Notes under the pieces: generated by a model
Told to the model about the DNA's origin: nothing
Databases searched by the model: none
Seen by the model: only the letters and a program-made list of their open reading frames with translations
Source of the DNA: CAWBRY01 sp963791295
GTDB taxonomy: Bacteria; Bacteroidota; Bacteroidia; Chitinophagales; Chitinophagaceae
DNA length: 64,000 nt
NCBI GenBank assembly: GCA_963791295.1
Contig: CAWBRY010000001.1
Location: forward strand, 1,736,001 to 1,800,000
Reading direction: 5' to 3'
In this document: in pieces, positions 1 to 8,736 of the stretch
How positions within the stretch are numbered: position 1 is the stretch's first letter
Layout: each line of letters begins with the position of its first letter
Program-made: the position numbers and the translations under genes

Positions 1-564
1 TTTGTGCAGCCCAGCGAAACTTTTGAAGAGGCCGGCGCTCGCATTTTGAAACAACTAACGGGATTGAAAGGAGTATATATGGAACAACTATATGCATTTG
101 GTGATCCAGGGCGCGATCCCGTTGAGCGAACGGTCTCTGTTGCTTATTTCGCCCTCATCGACATTCATAAATACGAACAACAAATTAGTGAAGACTATCA
201 TGCCGACTGGTTCCCATTAAATAAAATTCCCCGCTTGATATTTGATCACGAGAAGATGGTCCAGATGGCAAAGGAGAAATTGCAATACAAGGCAGCCTTT
301 CATCCAATCTTATTTGAATTGCTTCCGGAAAAATTTACTCTTCCTCAATTGCAAAATCTCTATGAAGGAGTTTATAATGCGGCATTAGATAAGCGCAATT
401 TTAGTCGCAAGATCCATTCCGCTCAACTGCTGATTAAGCAAAAAGAAAAAGAAAAAGCCCACTCCAAGAAAGGAGCCTTTTATTACAAACTGGATAAGAG
501 GAGATACAATTCCATTTTTCACTCGGTGTTTAACTTCATTCCGAATCCGGACAATCTGAAATAA
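1..564 (+). CDS. Nudix-like transcriptional regulator (NrtR/AraR type), 5' truncated by window edge
   Basis: The open frame enters from before position 1, so the N-terminus is missing; the GTG at 4 is probably not the true start. The remaining ~187 residues show a Nudix fold core followed by a C-terminal winged-helix region (about residues 105-186, with the LPQLQNLYE..L..RNFSRKI pattern typical of this family). The Nudix box is degenerate: after GARILKQLTGL the REUxEExGU consensus reads RILKQLTGL, so the catalytic Glu pair is lost. Known family members with such a box (for example Bacteroidetes AraR) are sugar-responsive DNA-binding regulators rather than hydrolases. Inference: a ligand-sensing repressor; its ligand and operator are not visible. 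It converges on the response regulator at 566-937. Confidence 0.8.
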   Translation, partial: FVQPSETFEEAGARILKQLTGLKGVYMEQLYAFGDPGRDPVERTVSVAYFALIDIHKYEQQISEDYHADWFPLNKIPRLIFDHEKMVQMAKEKLQYKAAFHPILFELLPEKFTLPQLQNLYEGVYNAALDKRNFSRKIHSAQLLIKQKEKEKAHSKKGAFYYKLDKRRYNSIFHSVFNFIPNPDNLK

Positions 565-565
565 A

Positions 566-937
566 TCAATCGGTAGAGGCCGGAACAAGATGTTGTTCGA
601 CTTTCTTAAGCAGGTGATTTATATTGAATGGCTTTTCTACATAATCATCGGCGCCGGCTTTTCTGGAAAGGTTGGCAATATCGGGAGAGGCGGAAACCAT
701 GATAACGGGAATGTGCTTTGTCTCGGCTATGCTTTTCAGATGCCGGCATACGTCAAGGCCATCGAGCCCGGAGAGTTGTTTATCGATCAAAAATATATCG
801 GGTATTGAAAAGTTTCCTTGAAGAAGGTCCTCACCATTTGCCTTCAACTCGACAGTATAACCAGCATTCCTGAATATGATACTAAATATATCCCGGATAC
901 CATCATCGTCGTCAGCTATCAGGATCCTTTTCTTCAT
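566..937 (-). CDS. Single-domain response regulator (CheY-like receiver)
   Basis: This 123-residue protein is a receiver domain with no output domain. It starts MKKRILIADDDDG, giving the acidic Mg-binding cluster at residues 9-11. The phosphoacceptor is Asp52 (FLIDKQLSG), the switch Ser is Ser82 (IMVSA) and the conserved Lys is Lys102 (VEKPF). Such proteins pass phosphoryl groups between kinases or act by protein binding. It reads leftward, converging with the Nudix-like regulator and separated by about 400 bases from the other response regulators. No partner kinase is adjacent on the same strand. Confidence 0.9.
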   Translation of the reverse strand: MKKRILIADDDDGIRDIFSIIFRNAGYTVELKANGEDLLQGNFSIPDIFLIDKQLSGLDGLDVCRHLKSIAETKHIPVIMVSASPDIANLSRKAGADDYVEKPFNINHLLKKVEQHLVPASTD

Positions 938-1340
938 TGCCTATTTTCGAGCAAATGTTATGCCTCATAACTTATTAATAATCTTTATATAACTCGCTAA
1001 TACAAACGGATATTTTTTGAACCGAATAAGATAATCGGGATGCAGTTTTGTAGAAGTTTTTCCCCCTTAAAATGAGACCAGCGACTCCGGCAAGAGGAGG
1101 TGAAACATCACGAAATGGAATAAGGCAGATTTAAATTTGGGCCAACTTCTATAGCGATTATATGCCGTACAACCGGCTATTTCTCCAATTATATTTACCA
1201 AGACTAAGTAGATTTACTTAGAATCGCTTTTTACTTTTATAAAATAGCAGCTTTCTCAGTTGCTTTGCGATCTATAATAAGATATTTTACTTAACTTATC
1301 TCTGGGAAAAACCTTATCCACCAAATTAGTTCTTATCCGC
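938..1340. other. Intergenic region between divergent response regulators
   Basis: About 400 bases without a convincing gene on either strand. It must hold the promoters of the receiver protein at 566-937 (minus) and the LuxR-type regulator at 1341 (plus). A short inverted repeat (TTATG-AGG-CATAA, about 958-970) lies just upstream of the minus-strand start. No clear TAnnTTTG element with a matching -33 TTG and no RNA gene was seen. Confidence 0.4.
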
Positions 1341-1976
1341 ATGGATAAAATAACCATCCTGCTTGTGGATGACCATAAATTGATTAGAGAATCGTGGTCA
1401 TTCATCCTTAATAGCGACCCTCGCTTCCTGGTTGTAGGAGAGACCAGCAACGGCGACGAGGCGGTGGACATTGCCAAAAACATAAGGCCTAATATCGTTC
1501 TGATGGACGTCAACATGACTCCCGTCAATGGGTTTGATGCGACCAAGCAAATTCGCAAGTTCTCCCCTGGCTCTAAGGTCATTGGCATATCCATGCATAC
1601 CATGCCAGCCTATGCCAGGCGGATGTTGCAAATGGGCGCCATGGGCTATGTAACCAAGAATTCCTCAAAAGATGAAATGATCAGCGCCATCGTAGAAGTA
1701 AATAGTGGCAAAAAATACGTGTGCGAAGAAGTAAAGAATATTTTGGCACAACAAGAACTGGAAGACGATGTAGGTTTGCCCGATATGAATGTTCTTTCCC
1801 GGCGAGAGTTGGAGATAGTTAAATTGATCAAAGAGGGCATGTCATCCAAAGAAATTGCCTTACGACTCGACATTTCATTAAAAACAGTGGAAGTTCACCG
1901 ATATAACATTCTGAAAAAGCTAAACCTGAAGAATACTGCGTCGCTCGTGAATTATATTAATGCGCAGGGTTTGTAA
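1341..1976 (+). CDS. Response regulator, receiver plus LuxR/NarL-type DNA-binding domain
   Basis: 211 residues. The N-terminal receiver (about 1-125) has the acidic pair Asp10-Asp11, phosphoacceptor Asp56 (VLMDVNM) and conserved Lys (YVTKN). The C-terminal LuxR helix-turn-helix (about 145-211) contains LSRRELEIVKLIKEGMSSKEIA and the recognition helix SLKTVEVHR. The NarL/FixJ architecture means phosphorylation-controlled transcription activation or repression. It is the first of four plus-strand regulators leading to the HisKA_3 kinase at 4068, the kinase class that normally pairs with NarL-type regulators. ATG start; no Shine-Dalgarno, as usual in Bacteroidota. Confidence 0.93.
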   Translation: MDKITILLVDDHKLIRESWSFILNSDPRFLVVGETSNGDEAVDIAKNIRPNIVLMDVNMTPVNGFDATKQIRKFSPGSKVIGISMHTMPAYARRMLQMGAMGYVTKNSSKDEMISAIVEVNSGKKYVCEEVKNILAQQELEDDVGLPDMNVLSRRELEIVKLIKEGMSSKEIALRLDISLKTVEVHRYNILKKLNLKNTASLVNYINAQGL

Positions 1977-2114
1977 TCTCAACTTTACTACACTTTCAAT
2001 CCTTCCTCTTATTTCATAATTTGCATTGACGTTGAAAAATGCGGTTACCCAAGAAACATTGGTATCTTCGCGATTGAAACTGACCCTGTTAACACATTAT
2101 AAACAAGTTTTGTA

Positions 2115-2744
2115 ATGCTTCGAATTCTAATAGCCGACGACCACGCCATTGTCCGCAAAGGACTCAAACAACTCCTCATTGAAGAATACCCAACGGCCGT
2201 GATAGAAGAGGCAGAAGACGCCGAGGGCTTGATTGTCAAAGCCATTCATCAAAAATGGGACGTCGTTGTTTGTGATATGAACATGCCCGGACGCAGCGGC
2301 CTCGACGCCCTTCACCAGATCAAGCAATCCACGCCGACATTGCCCGTCCTCATCATGAGCATGTACCCGGAGGACCAATATGCCGTTCGTGTACTTAAAG
2401 CCGGGGCATCGGGATATCTCGGCAAGGACGCCATCCATGAAGAATTAATTCACGCGGTCCAAACGGTATTGAAAGGAAGAAAATTCATCACCCCCTCTAT
2501 TGCAGAGAAACTGGCCGATGCATTTGATGCCGACGGAGGCAAACAATCCCACGAAATGCTATCCGATCGCGAGTTTGACGTATTCAAACTTCTCGCCGAT
2601 GGCAAGCCCATTTCTGAGATAGCACAACAACTCTCACTCAGTTCGACCACCGTAAGTACCTACCGTGCTCGCATACTTGAAAAAATGAGCATGAAAACCA
2701 ATGCCGAAATGACGCGCTATGCGATTGAGAAAAAGTTGATCTGA
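2115..2744 (+). CDS. Response regulator, receiver plus LuxR/NarL-type DNA-binding domain
   Basis: 209 residues. Receiver: acidic pair Asp8-Asp9, phosphoacceptor Asp54 (VVCDMNMPG), conserved Lys in YLGKD. LuxR-type helix-turn-helix at the C-terminus with LSDREFDVFKLLADGKPISEIA and a recognition helix SSTTVSTYRARIL. It is closely similar in sequence and layout to the next gene (2923), which suggests a tandem duplication. About 140 bases separate it from the upstream regulator, so an own promoter is likely. Confidence 0.93.
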   Translation: MLRILIADDHAIVRKGLKQLLIEEYPTAVIEEAEDAEGLIVKAIHQKWDVVVCDMNMPGRSGLDALHQIKQSTPTLPVLIMSMYPEDQYAVRVLKAGASGYLGKDAIHEELIHAVQTVLKGRKFITPSIAEKLADAFDADGGKQSHEMLSDREFDVFKLLADGKPISEIAQQLSLSSTTVSTYRARILEKMSMKTNAEMTRYAIEKKLI

Positions 2745-2922
2745 CGTTGAGTTCAGGCCGGCGGAAACTGTAGTAAATAACCTACATAGTTTAGAACCCC
2801 TCATCTACACCTTACAAATTATCGAGGAATTACCTTGCATCGCCAAACATCAAAGGCTGACGGTTTGCCTTCGAGACATGAGACGGAAATTGGCCATCTA
2901 CACCACTTTTTAAATTCAGGCA

Positions 2923-3525
2923 TTGAAGATTCTAATTGCTGATGATCAGCGCGTAGTAAGAGAAGGGCTCAAACAGATCCTGGCTGATGCGTTTTCTCCA
3001 ATCAAAATTGAAGAAACGGACAACGCCGAAACACTGATCTCAAAAGCATGCTCCGATGATTGGGACCTGGTCATTTCTGATCTGGCTATGCCTGGCGGAG
3101 GTGGACTTCGAGCACTGGAAACTATCCTCGAAGAACGGCATAGTATGAAGATCCTGATCCTGAGTACATATCCAGAAGAGCAATATGCCATTCCCGTCAT
3201 ACGGGTAGGGGCAGCCGGATATCTCAACAAAAACTATACTTCTTCCGAACTCTTGCACGCTGTCAAAGAAATCCTTGACGGAAGGACATATATTCCCGAC
3301 GCCGTTGCCGGCGAAATAGCGGCCCATCTCCACGAATTATTGAATGAAAGGGAACTCCCTATTTTCAAATTATTGGCAAAAGGAAAATCTATCCCAGAGA
3401 TCAGCCAGGAACTGTCGATGGACTCCGACGAAGTAACGATCCACCGCCGGTGTATATTGGCAAAAATGAACAGGAACGACGAATCCGGGCTGGCCGACTA
3501 TGCGAGACAAAATCAGCTTATTTAA
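2923..3525 (+). CDS. Response regulator, receiver plus divergent LuxR-type domain
   Basis: 200 residues. The frame begins at TTG 2923 (KILIADDQRVV directly after), with no ATG in a suitable position. Receiver: Asp7-Asp8, phosphoacceptor Asp53 (VISDLAMPG), conserved Lys in YLNKN. The C-terminal helix-turn-helix is recognisable (LNERELPIFKLLAKGKSIPEIS) but the recognition helix is divergent (DSDEVTIHRRCIL, where LuxR proteins usually carry KTVxxHR). It resembles the regulator at 2115 throughout and is probably its diverged duplicate. DNA-binding specificity may have shifted. Confidence 0.88.
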   Translation: MKILIADDQRVVREGLKQILADAFSPIKIEETDNAETLISKACSDDWDLVISDLAMPGGGGLRALETILEERHSMKILILSTYPEEQYAIPVIRVGAAGYLNKNYTSSELLHAVKEILDGRTYIPDAVAGEIAAHLHELLNERELPIFKLLAKGKSIPEISQELSMDSDEVTIHRRCILAKMNRNDESGLADYARQNQLI

Positions 3526-3658
3526 GGCCTAACCCTCCGGGGCGGAACGTAGTATTTTGGCTACGTGCCGAACAGGCATTTTAGTACAAGACAATAACAA
3601 CCCACTCTATATTTTAAGCTGACTCTGCTTTGTTTCTTTGCATTCGAATAAACCCTAT

Positions 3659-4057
3659 ATGAATAGTACAAAATTGATCGTCCTGATCGTCGACGATAAT
3701 AAGAAGTTTGTCGATCGCATGATTGGGATCCTGGATGATCCGGGAAATTTATACAATATACGAGTAGCAACGGATTATGACGAAGCTCATCAACAGTTAT
3801 TGGACGAGCCCGATGTAGTGTTGCTCGATATCAGCCTTCCGGGAAAAAGCGGAATTGAGGTGCTGCGAACCATATACAATGCTAATTGGGATTGTAAGGT
3901 GATCATGCTTACCAACAATACCAACGAATATTACCGACAACAATGTGCGGGCCTGGGCGCCTCGTATTTTTTAGATAAGAGCGTCGAATTTGGCAGGGTT
4001 CCAGATATCATTAACCGCATGAACCTGGGCAATCGGGCAGTAACATGCGTGAACTAA
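3659..4057 (+). CDS. Single-domain response regulator (CheY-like receiver)
   Basis: 132 residues from the ATG at 3659 (MNSTKLIVLIVDDN); an upstream in-frame TTG at 3638 is less likely because the receiver fold starts right after the ATG. Phosphoacceptor Asp in VVLLDISLPG, switch Thr in IMLTNN and conserved Lys in FLDKS are all present. There is no output domain. It ends 10 bases before the sensor kinase at 4068, so the two are almost certainly co-transcribed and the receiver is likely a phosphorylation target or sink of that kinase. Confidence 0.9.
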   Translation: MNSTKLIVLIVDDNKKFVDRMIGILDDPGNLYNIRVATDYDEAHQQLLDEPDVVLLDISLPGKSGIEVLRTIYNANWDCKVIMLTNNTNEYYRQQCAGLGASYFLDKSVEFGRVPDIINRMNLGNRAVTCVN

Positions 4058-4067
4058 AAATATTATT

Positions 4068-5969
4068 ATGAGAAAATGGTGGACTGATGTGCGGGCGATT
4101 ATTGGCGAAAGCAACCGGCAGAATAACTTGTTCATTTCGTTGATCGACGAGAATGGCAAAATTGTTTGCGCCAACGCCAATATGCTTAGAAATCTCCACC
4201 TAAAGAATCCGCGTGAAGTCTCCAGCAATTTCTATGACATTCTTTATCACGCGCATCATGAAAATTTCAGAAAGGCGATCCAATCTTCTTATGAGAATAG
4301 CACTCCTTGTTCCACGGAACTGTATCTCAAGAATGGCCATTTTCACCCGATGAAATGGGAGATAAATTATCTGCCGGGAAGCGATCCGGAAAGCAAGACT
4401 TATTTATGCCTCGGGTATAAAGAATCCCGCGAAGAAGGATTGAGGAAATTTAAAGAACTCTGCCATGATGATCCTCAGCTGCAAGGAGAAACATTGGCCA
4501 GCAACGAAATAACGGCAGATATTTTCGCCACTACCGTGGAGCAGTTATGTCATTCCAATAATTTACTGAGTGAACAGGAATCTATTGTCAAAGCCTTCCT
4601 GAAGATGACGCCGAATCTCGCCTGGGTTGTTGACGATGAAGAGCGTCTGGTTTTTGCCAGTGATGCATTTTTCAGGATGTATGGACTGAGCAAAGAGAGA
4701 TCACCTGGCATGAAGATGTCTGCTCTTCTGCCCGAGGTTGTTTATAAAACGATGTATAAAATCCATATCCATGTATTGGAGAGTGGAAAGGCCATTGAAA
4801 AAGAATTAATAGAGAAATTAGCGGACGGCACCAATATTTCATTCCATTTGAATGTGTTTCCGATTCAGGGAAGCGGGGGTAAAAAATTACTGGGCGGTCA
4901 TGCCGTCAACCTGGCCAATAAACATTCTGTCGAAAAGCAATTGCGTGATGCCAATGACCGTTTGCTAAATCTAAGCCGCGCAAATTGCAATGCAGTTTGG
5001 GAATGGGACATGCAAACGGGTAATGTTTTCCGGAATGAAGCGTTGCTCGAAATGATCGGCTACCCGATGGAAGATACGCGTGGCTTAACGTGGTGGTTCC
5101 GCCGCATTCATCCCGAAGACCGCAATCGGGTGAGCGATAAAGTAAAGGAAACGACCGAAAAGAAGCGGCACTCCTGGGAAGATGAATATCGGTTTAAATG
5201 TGAGGACGGCCAGTACAAACATATTCGGGACCACGGTTATGTAGTGTATGAAAACGAGTTGCCTGTTAAGATGATTGGCTCCCTGGAAGACGTGACCGAA
5301 CTCAGGGCACTTGAAAATAAGTTGATGGAGGAGAAACTGCAGCGCCAAAAAGAATTATCAGAGACTGTCTTTAACGTGCAGGAAAAAGAGAGAAATAGGA
5401 TCGGGCATGAATTGCACGATAATGTCAACCAGATCCTTTCCACGGTACGACTTTACCTGGACATGCTGACGCCTTTCAACAAGGAAGAGAAAGCGCTCAA
5501 AGTAAAGACCAATAAGTACCTCCAGTTAGCCATTGAAGAGATTCGCAAGTTATCCAAAGAGTTGGTCGTTTGCCAAATGAATGGGAGGGGACTTGCCGAA
5601 AGTGTGCAAACACTTGTTGACGATATTCACTACTCCAATGTGATCAAGATAAAGTACAGCCACGATCCAGAGATAGAATTGCTTCAGCCTGCCAAGAAAG
5701 TTACCTTCCTGCGAATCGTACAGGAGCAATTGAAGAATATTTTGAAGCACAGCCAGGGAAAGCTTATCGACATTTCTTTACGGGTCGTGCAGGATAATGT
5801 TCAACTGATCATCCAGGATGATGGCGTCGGATTCGACTCCAAGCAAACCCACCAGGGCATTGGGCTATCAAATATTCATGAACGAACCCGCTTCTATGAG
5901 GGCCATATCGATATCCAGACTTCACCGGGCAATGGTTGTAAATTGGAAGTAACGATCCCCAATTTTTAA
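4068..5969 (+). CDS. PAS-domain sensor histidine kinase, HisKA_3/NarX type
   Basis: 633 residues without obvious membrane segments, so probably cytoplasmic. Visible order: PAS-like region about 15-120, PAS about 170-290, PAS/PAC about 300-415, HisKA_3 dimerisation and phosphotransfer domain about 440-505, and HATPase about 535-630. The H-box reads RNRIGHELHDNVNQ, with the phospho-His most likely His450 by analogy with the ELHD motif. The ATP lid shows DDGVGFD and GIGLSNIHERTRFYEG. This kinase class signals to NarL/LuxR-type regulators, three of which lie just upstream, and to the receiver at 3659, 10 bases upstream. What the PAS domains sense cannot be read from the sequence. Confidence 0.92.
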   Translation: MRKWWTDVRAIIGESNRQNNLFISLIDENGKIVCANANMLRNLHLKNPREVSSNFYDILYHAHHENFRKAIQSSYENSTPCSTELYLKNGHFHPMKWEINYLPGSDPESKTYLCLGYKESREEGLRKFKELCHDDPQLQGETLASNEITADIFATTVEQLCHSNNLLSEQESIVKAFLKMTPNLAWVVDDEERLVFASDAFFRMYGLSKERSPGMKMSALLPEVVYKTMYKIHIHVLESGKAIEKELIEKLADGTNISFHLNVFPIQGSGGKKLLGGHAVNLANKHSVEKQLRDANDRLLNLSRANCNAVWEWDMQTGNVFRNEALLEMIGYPMEDTRGLTWWFRRIHPEDRNRVSDKVKETTEKKRHSWEDEYRFKCEDGQYKHIRDHGYVVYENELPVKMIGSLEDVTELRALENKLMEEKLQRQKELSETVFNVQEKERNRIGHELHDNVNQILSTVRLYLDMLTPFNKEEKALKVKTNKYLQLAIEEIRKLSKELVVCQMNGRGLAESVQTLVDDIHYSNVIKIKYSHDPEIELLQPAKKVTFLRIVQEQLKNILKHSQGKLIDISLRVVQDNVQLIIQDDGVGFDSKQTHQGIGLSNIHERTRFYEGHIDIQTSPGNGCKLEVTIPNF

Positions 5970-6004
5970 TAGATTGTTTTAAGATAGTGTCTGCTTATCC
6001 CTTC

Positions 6005-6595
6005 CTATTTCACTCTCCCTGCAAGCACCTCTACCACGTCGTTTAACCGCTGTCCTTTTGCGTGCAATAATACCAGGTAATGATAGAGGAGATCAGCGGC
6101 TTCATTCAGTAGTTTATCTTTATTGTTGTCTTTGCTTTCGATCACGAGTTCAACTGCTTCCTCACCTACTTTTTGCGCAATCTTATTGATGCCTGACTCA
6201 AACAGCGACGAAGTATAAGAACCAGCAAGAGGGCTATTCTTCCTTTCTTCGATCGTTTCTTCGAGCTTATTCAAGGAAAATTTCGGGTTCGATTCGTTGA
6301 AGCATGTGTCTGCTCCCGTATGACAGACGGGCCCGACGGGTGCAGCTTTTACAAGTAAAGTATCCCTATCGCAATCCAACAGGATCTCTTTCACCTCCAA
6401 AAAATTCCCTGAAGTTTCTCCTTTTGTCCATAGTCGTTGTTTGCTTCGACTAAAAAAGGTTACACGGGCTTCTTTATTTGTCTTATTGAATGCAGCTTCA
6501 TTCATGAATCCAAGCATCAATACTTTTTGAGTCACCGAATCCTGGATGATCACCGGCAACAAACCATCGCTGAATTTTGAAAAATCAGGTTTCAT
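6005..6595 (-). CDS. hisIE: Bifunctional phosphoribosyl-AMP cyclohydrolase / phosphoribosyl-ATP pyrophosphatase
   Basis: 196 residues with the cyclohydrolase domain first (about 1-100; FSRSKQRLWTKGETSGN, and the metal-binding DCDRDTLL and HTGADTC motifs) and the pyrophosphohydrolase domain after it (about 105-196; KVGEEAVELVIES). It carries out steps two and three of histidine synthesis, opening the purine ring of PR-ATP. Last gene of the minus-strand his operon, 25 bases after hisF. Confidence 0.96.
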   Translation of the reverse strand: MKPDFSKFSDGLLPVIIQDSVTQKVLMLGFMNEAAFNKTNKEARVTFFSRSKQRLWTKGETSGNFLEVKEILLDCDRDTLLVKAAPVGPVCHTGADTCFNESNPKFSLNKLEETIEERKNSPLAGSYTSSLFESGINKIAQKVGEEAVELVIESKDNNKDKLLNEAADLLYHYLVLLHAKGQRLNDVVEVLAGRVK

Positions 6596-6620
6596 TTTTA
6601 TTATTTAATCATTGAACTCA

Positions 6621-7427
6621 TCAAACTCTTATGGGTATCCCTTTTTCCGCCAAATACGCTTTCAGGCTGCCAATGCTGATCTCATTGAAATGAAAAATAC
6701 TGGCGGCCAGGGCAGCATCTGCATACCCATCGAGAAAAACGCTGACAAAATGTTCCATATTTCCGGCACCCCCTGAAGCGATCACCGGAACGTTCACTGA
6801 TAAAGAAACTTCGCTCGTAATATCAAGTGCGAATCCATTCTTAGTGCCGTCATGATCCATTGACGTGAGTAAGATCTCTCCACCTCCTCTTTCTGTAAGT
6901 TCTTTTGCCCATTCCAGTGTGCTCCGGTCAGTCATATTTCTTCCTCCGTGAGTTGCCACTTTCCAAACGTCATCGATTTTTTTTGTATCGATCGCTACAA
7001 CAATGCATTGACTTCCGAAACGCCTGGCTAATTCATTAATAAGAGCAGGATTCAGGACAGCAGCGGTATTGATCGAGATCTTATCTGCCCCGTTTTCCAG
7101 CAGTGTGTTCACGTCCTCCACCGTATGAATGCCGCCGCCAACAGTAAACGGTATATTTATATGAGTCGCTATATTTCTAACCAACATGGATAGGGTCTTT
7201 CTCTTTTCGGTGGTGGCCGTGATATCCAGGAATACCAGTTCATCGGCGCCCAAATCGGAGTAGCGCCGTGCCAGTTCAACGGGGTCGCCTGCATCCAGTA
7301 AGTTCACAAATCGCGTCCCTTTTACTGTCCTGCCGTCTTTGATGTCCAGGCATGGAATAATTCTTTTGCTTAACCCACCGCTTTCTGCGACTCCTGCAAA
7401 TATTTCCTTCAATTCTCTTCCTTTCAT
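6621..7427 (-). CDS. hisF: Imidazole glycerol phosphate synthase, cyclase subunit
   Basis: 268 residues, TIM barrel. The family signature begins at about residue 20 (KRIIPCLDIKDGRTVKG); the catalytic Asp of CLDIKDG and the second Asp in the IALD-equivalent strand (VVAIDTKK) are present. It forms a complex with HisH and closes the imidazole ring, releasing AICAR. Oddity: the ATG at 7427, two bases after the hisA stop, adds about 18 residues ahead of the usual start, and there is no start codon at the normal position (the codon before SKRII is TTA). Either the extension is real or an indel hides the start. Confidence 0.95.
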   Translation of the reverse strand: MKGRELKEIFAGVAESGGLSKRIIPCLDIKDGRTVKGTRFVNLLDAGDPVELARRYSDLGADELVFLDITATTEKRKTLSMLVRNIATHINIPFTVGGGIHTVEDVNTLLENGADKISINTAAVLNPALINELARRFGSQCIVVAIDTKKIDDVWKVATHGGRNMTDRSTLEWAKELTERGGGEILLTSMDHDGTKNGFALDITSEVSLSVNVPVIASGGAGNMEHFVSVFLDGYADAALAASIFHFNEISIGSLKAYLAEKGIPIRV

Positions 7428-7429
7428 TC

Positions 7430-8143
7430 TTAAAATCCTTTTAGGTCCTTCAGGAGAATTCGTTTTTCATAAATCGCTTTCCCCACAATAGCACCCTTGC
7501 AACCGATGTGCTGTAATTCTTCCAGGTCGGAGAGACTGCTGATCCCTCCACTTGCTATAAAGTTCAGGCCTGGAAACTTTTCTATAATATTTTTATATAA
7601 CTCTGATGACGGACCTTCCAATCTTCCGTCCTTGCTCACATCTGTGCAGAATAGCTGCTCAATACCGAGCGCGATGTATTTTTCGATGAAGTCATAGATC
7701 CATATCCGAGTGATCTCTTTCCATCCTTTGATTGCGATCCGTTCATTTTTCACGTCTGCCCCTAATAAAAATCTGGCCGCACCCCATCTGTCCATAAAAT
7801 TTATTAATTCCTCCTCATTATTTACAGCCATGCTGCCGATCGTCACCCAATCGGCACCAGAATTGAAAATTATTTCAACATCCTTTTCCGTTTTGATACC
7901 TCCGCCAAAGTCAATAGACAGGTCCGTTTTCGAAGCAATTAATTCCAGGACCTTCCAGTTTTTTACAGCGCCTGAATCCGCTCCGTCCAAATCGACGAGG
8001 TGAAGCCGACGCAAACCTGCGCCTTCAAATTCTTTGGCTACTTCCAGGGGATCGTCATTGTATACGATTTTTCGATCGAAATCCCCTTCCGTGAGCCGGA
8101 CACATTTTCCATTTATGATATCTATGGCCGGTATGATCTCCAT
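7430..8143 (-). CDS. hisA: Phosphoribosylformimino-5-aminoimidazole carboxamide ribotide isomerase
   Basis: 237 residues, TIM barrel, full length for the family. Starts MEIIPAIDIINGKCVRL with the catalytic Asp in the first strand; second catalytic Asp in the FCTDVSKDG strand, phosphate-binding GGGIK and ASGGISS loops. It catalyses the Amadori isomerisation of ProFAR to PRFAR. The start overlaps the hisH stop by one base and the end is two bases from hisF, typical of translational coupling in this operon. Confidence 0.96.
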   Translation of the reverse strand: MEIIPAIDIINGKCVRLTEGDFDRKIVYNDDPLEVAKEFEGAGLRRLHLVDLDGADSGAVKNWKVLELIASKTDLSIDFGGGIKTEKDVEIIFNSGADWVTIGSMAVNNEEELINFMDRWGAARFLLGADVKNERIAIKGWKEITRIWIYDFIEKYIALGIEQLFCTDVSKDGRLEGPSSELYKNIIEKFPGLNFIASGGISSLSDLEELQHIGCKGAIVGKAIYEKRILLKDLKGF

Positions 8144-8736
8144 TATATTTTCAAAAAATTTTTTAAGATCCGTTCACCGGCTTGGGCGCTCTTTTCCGGA
8201 TGAAATTGTACTCCATAAAAATTATTTTTTTGAAGTGCAGAACTATAGGGACCAGCATAGTGAGTATTCGCCACCGTATATTCGCTGATGTTTGCGTAGT
8301 AACCATGGACGAAGTAGCAAAAACTGCCCTCATCCACCGCGTCAAATAGTTCAGAATGCAGGGCAGTGATCCTGTTCCATCCAATCTGCGGAACCTTGGT
8401 CTGTTTATTTGAAGGTTCAAACTGCTTCACATATACGTTGTTGAATATGCCAAGGCAGGATGTATCATTTTCAGTAGAATGTTCGCACAGTAGCTGCATA
8501 CCCAGGCAAATTCCCAATACGGGCTGTTTCAATTTGGTGATCGTTTCGTCCAGGCCTCTTTCCTTAAGATAACTCATAGCAGAACTGGCTTCGCCGACGC
8601 CCGGAAAAATGACCTTGTCCGCTGAAAGGATTTCGTTTTGCTCATCGGTGACCCTGGCTTTGACATGGATCCTTTCCAATGCAAATATTACCGACTGGAT
8701 ATTTCCCGCATTATATTTTATAATGGCTACGTCCAT
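8143..8736 (-). CDS. hisH: Imidazole glycerol phosphate synthase, glutaminase subunit
   Basis: 197 residues, class I glutamine amidotransferase. The nucleophile Cys sits in GICLGMQLL, and the His-Glu pair in FHPEKS near the C-terminus. It supplies ammonia to HisF through the HisF barrel. It overlaps hisA and hisB by one base each. Confidence 0.96.
   Translation of the reverse strand: MDVAIIKYNAGNIQSVIFALERIHVKARVTDEQNEILSADKVIFPGVGEASSAMSYLKERGLDETITKLKQPVLGICLGMQLLCEHSTENDTSCLGIFNNVYVKQFEPSNKQTKVPQIGWNRITALHSELFDAVDEGSFCYFVHGYYANISEYTVANTHYAGPYSSALQKNNFYGVQFHPEKSAQAGERILKNFLKI

Noticed and set aside
385..588. Antisense ORF inside the Nudix-like gene
   Set aside because: Low-complexity Phe-rich translation from an A-rich stretch; a shadow of the real gene.
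938..1340. Riboswitch or small RNA in the long intergenic region
   Set aside because: No recognisable conserved structure or terminator was found.
1398..1631. Antisense ORFs inside the response regulator genes
   Set aside because: Each fully overlaps a well-supported gene and shows no family pattern.
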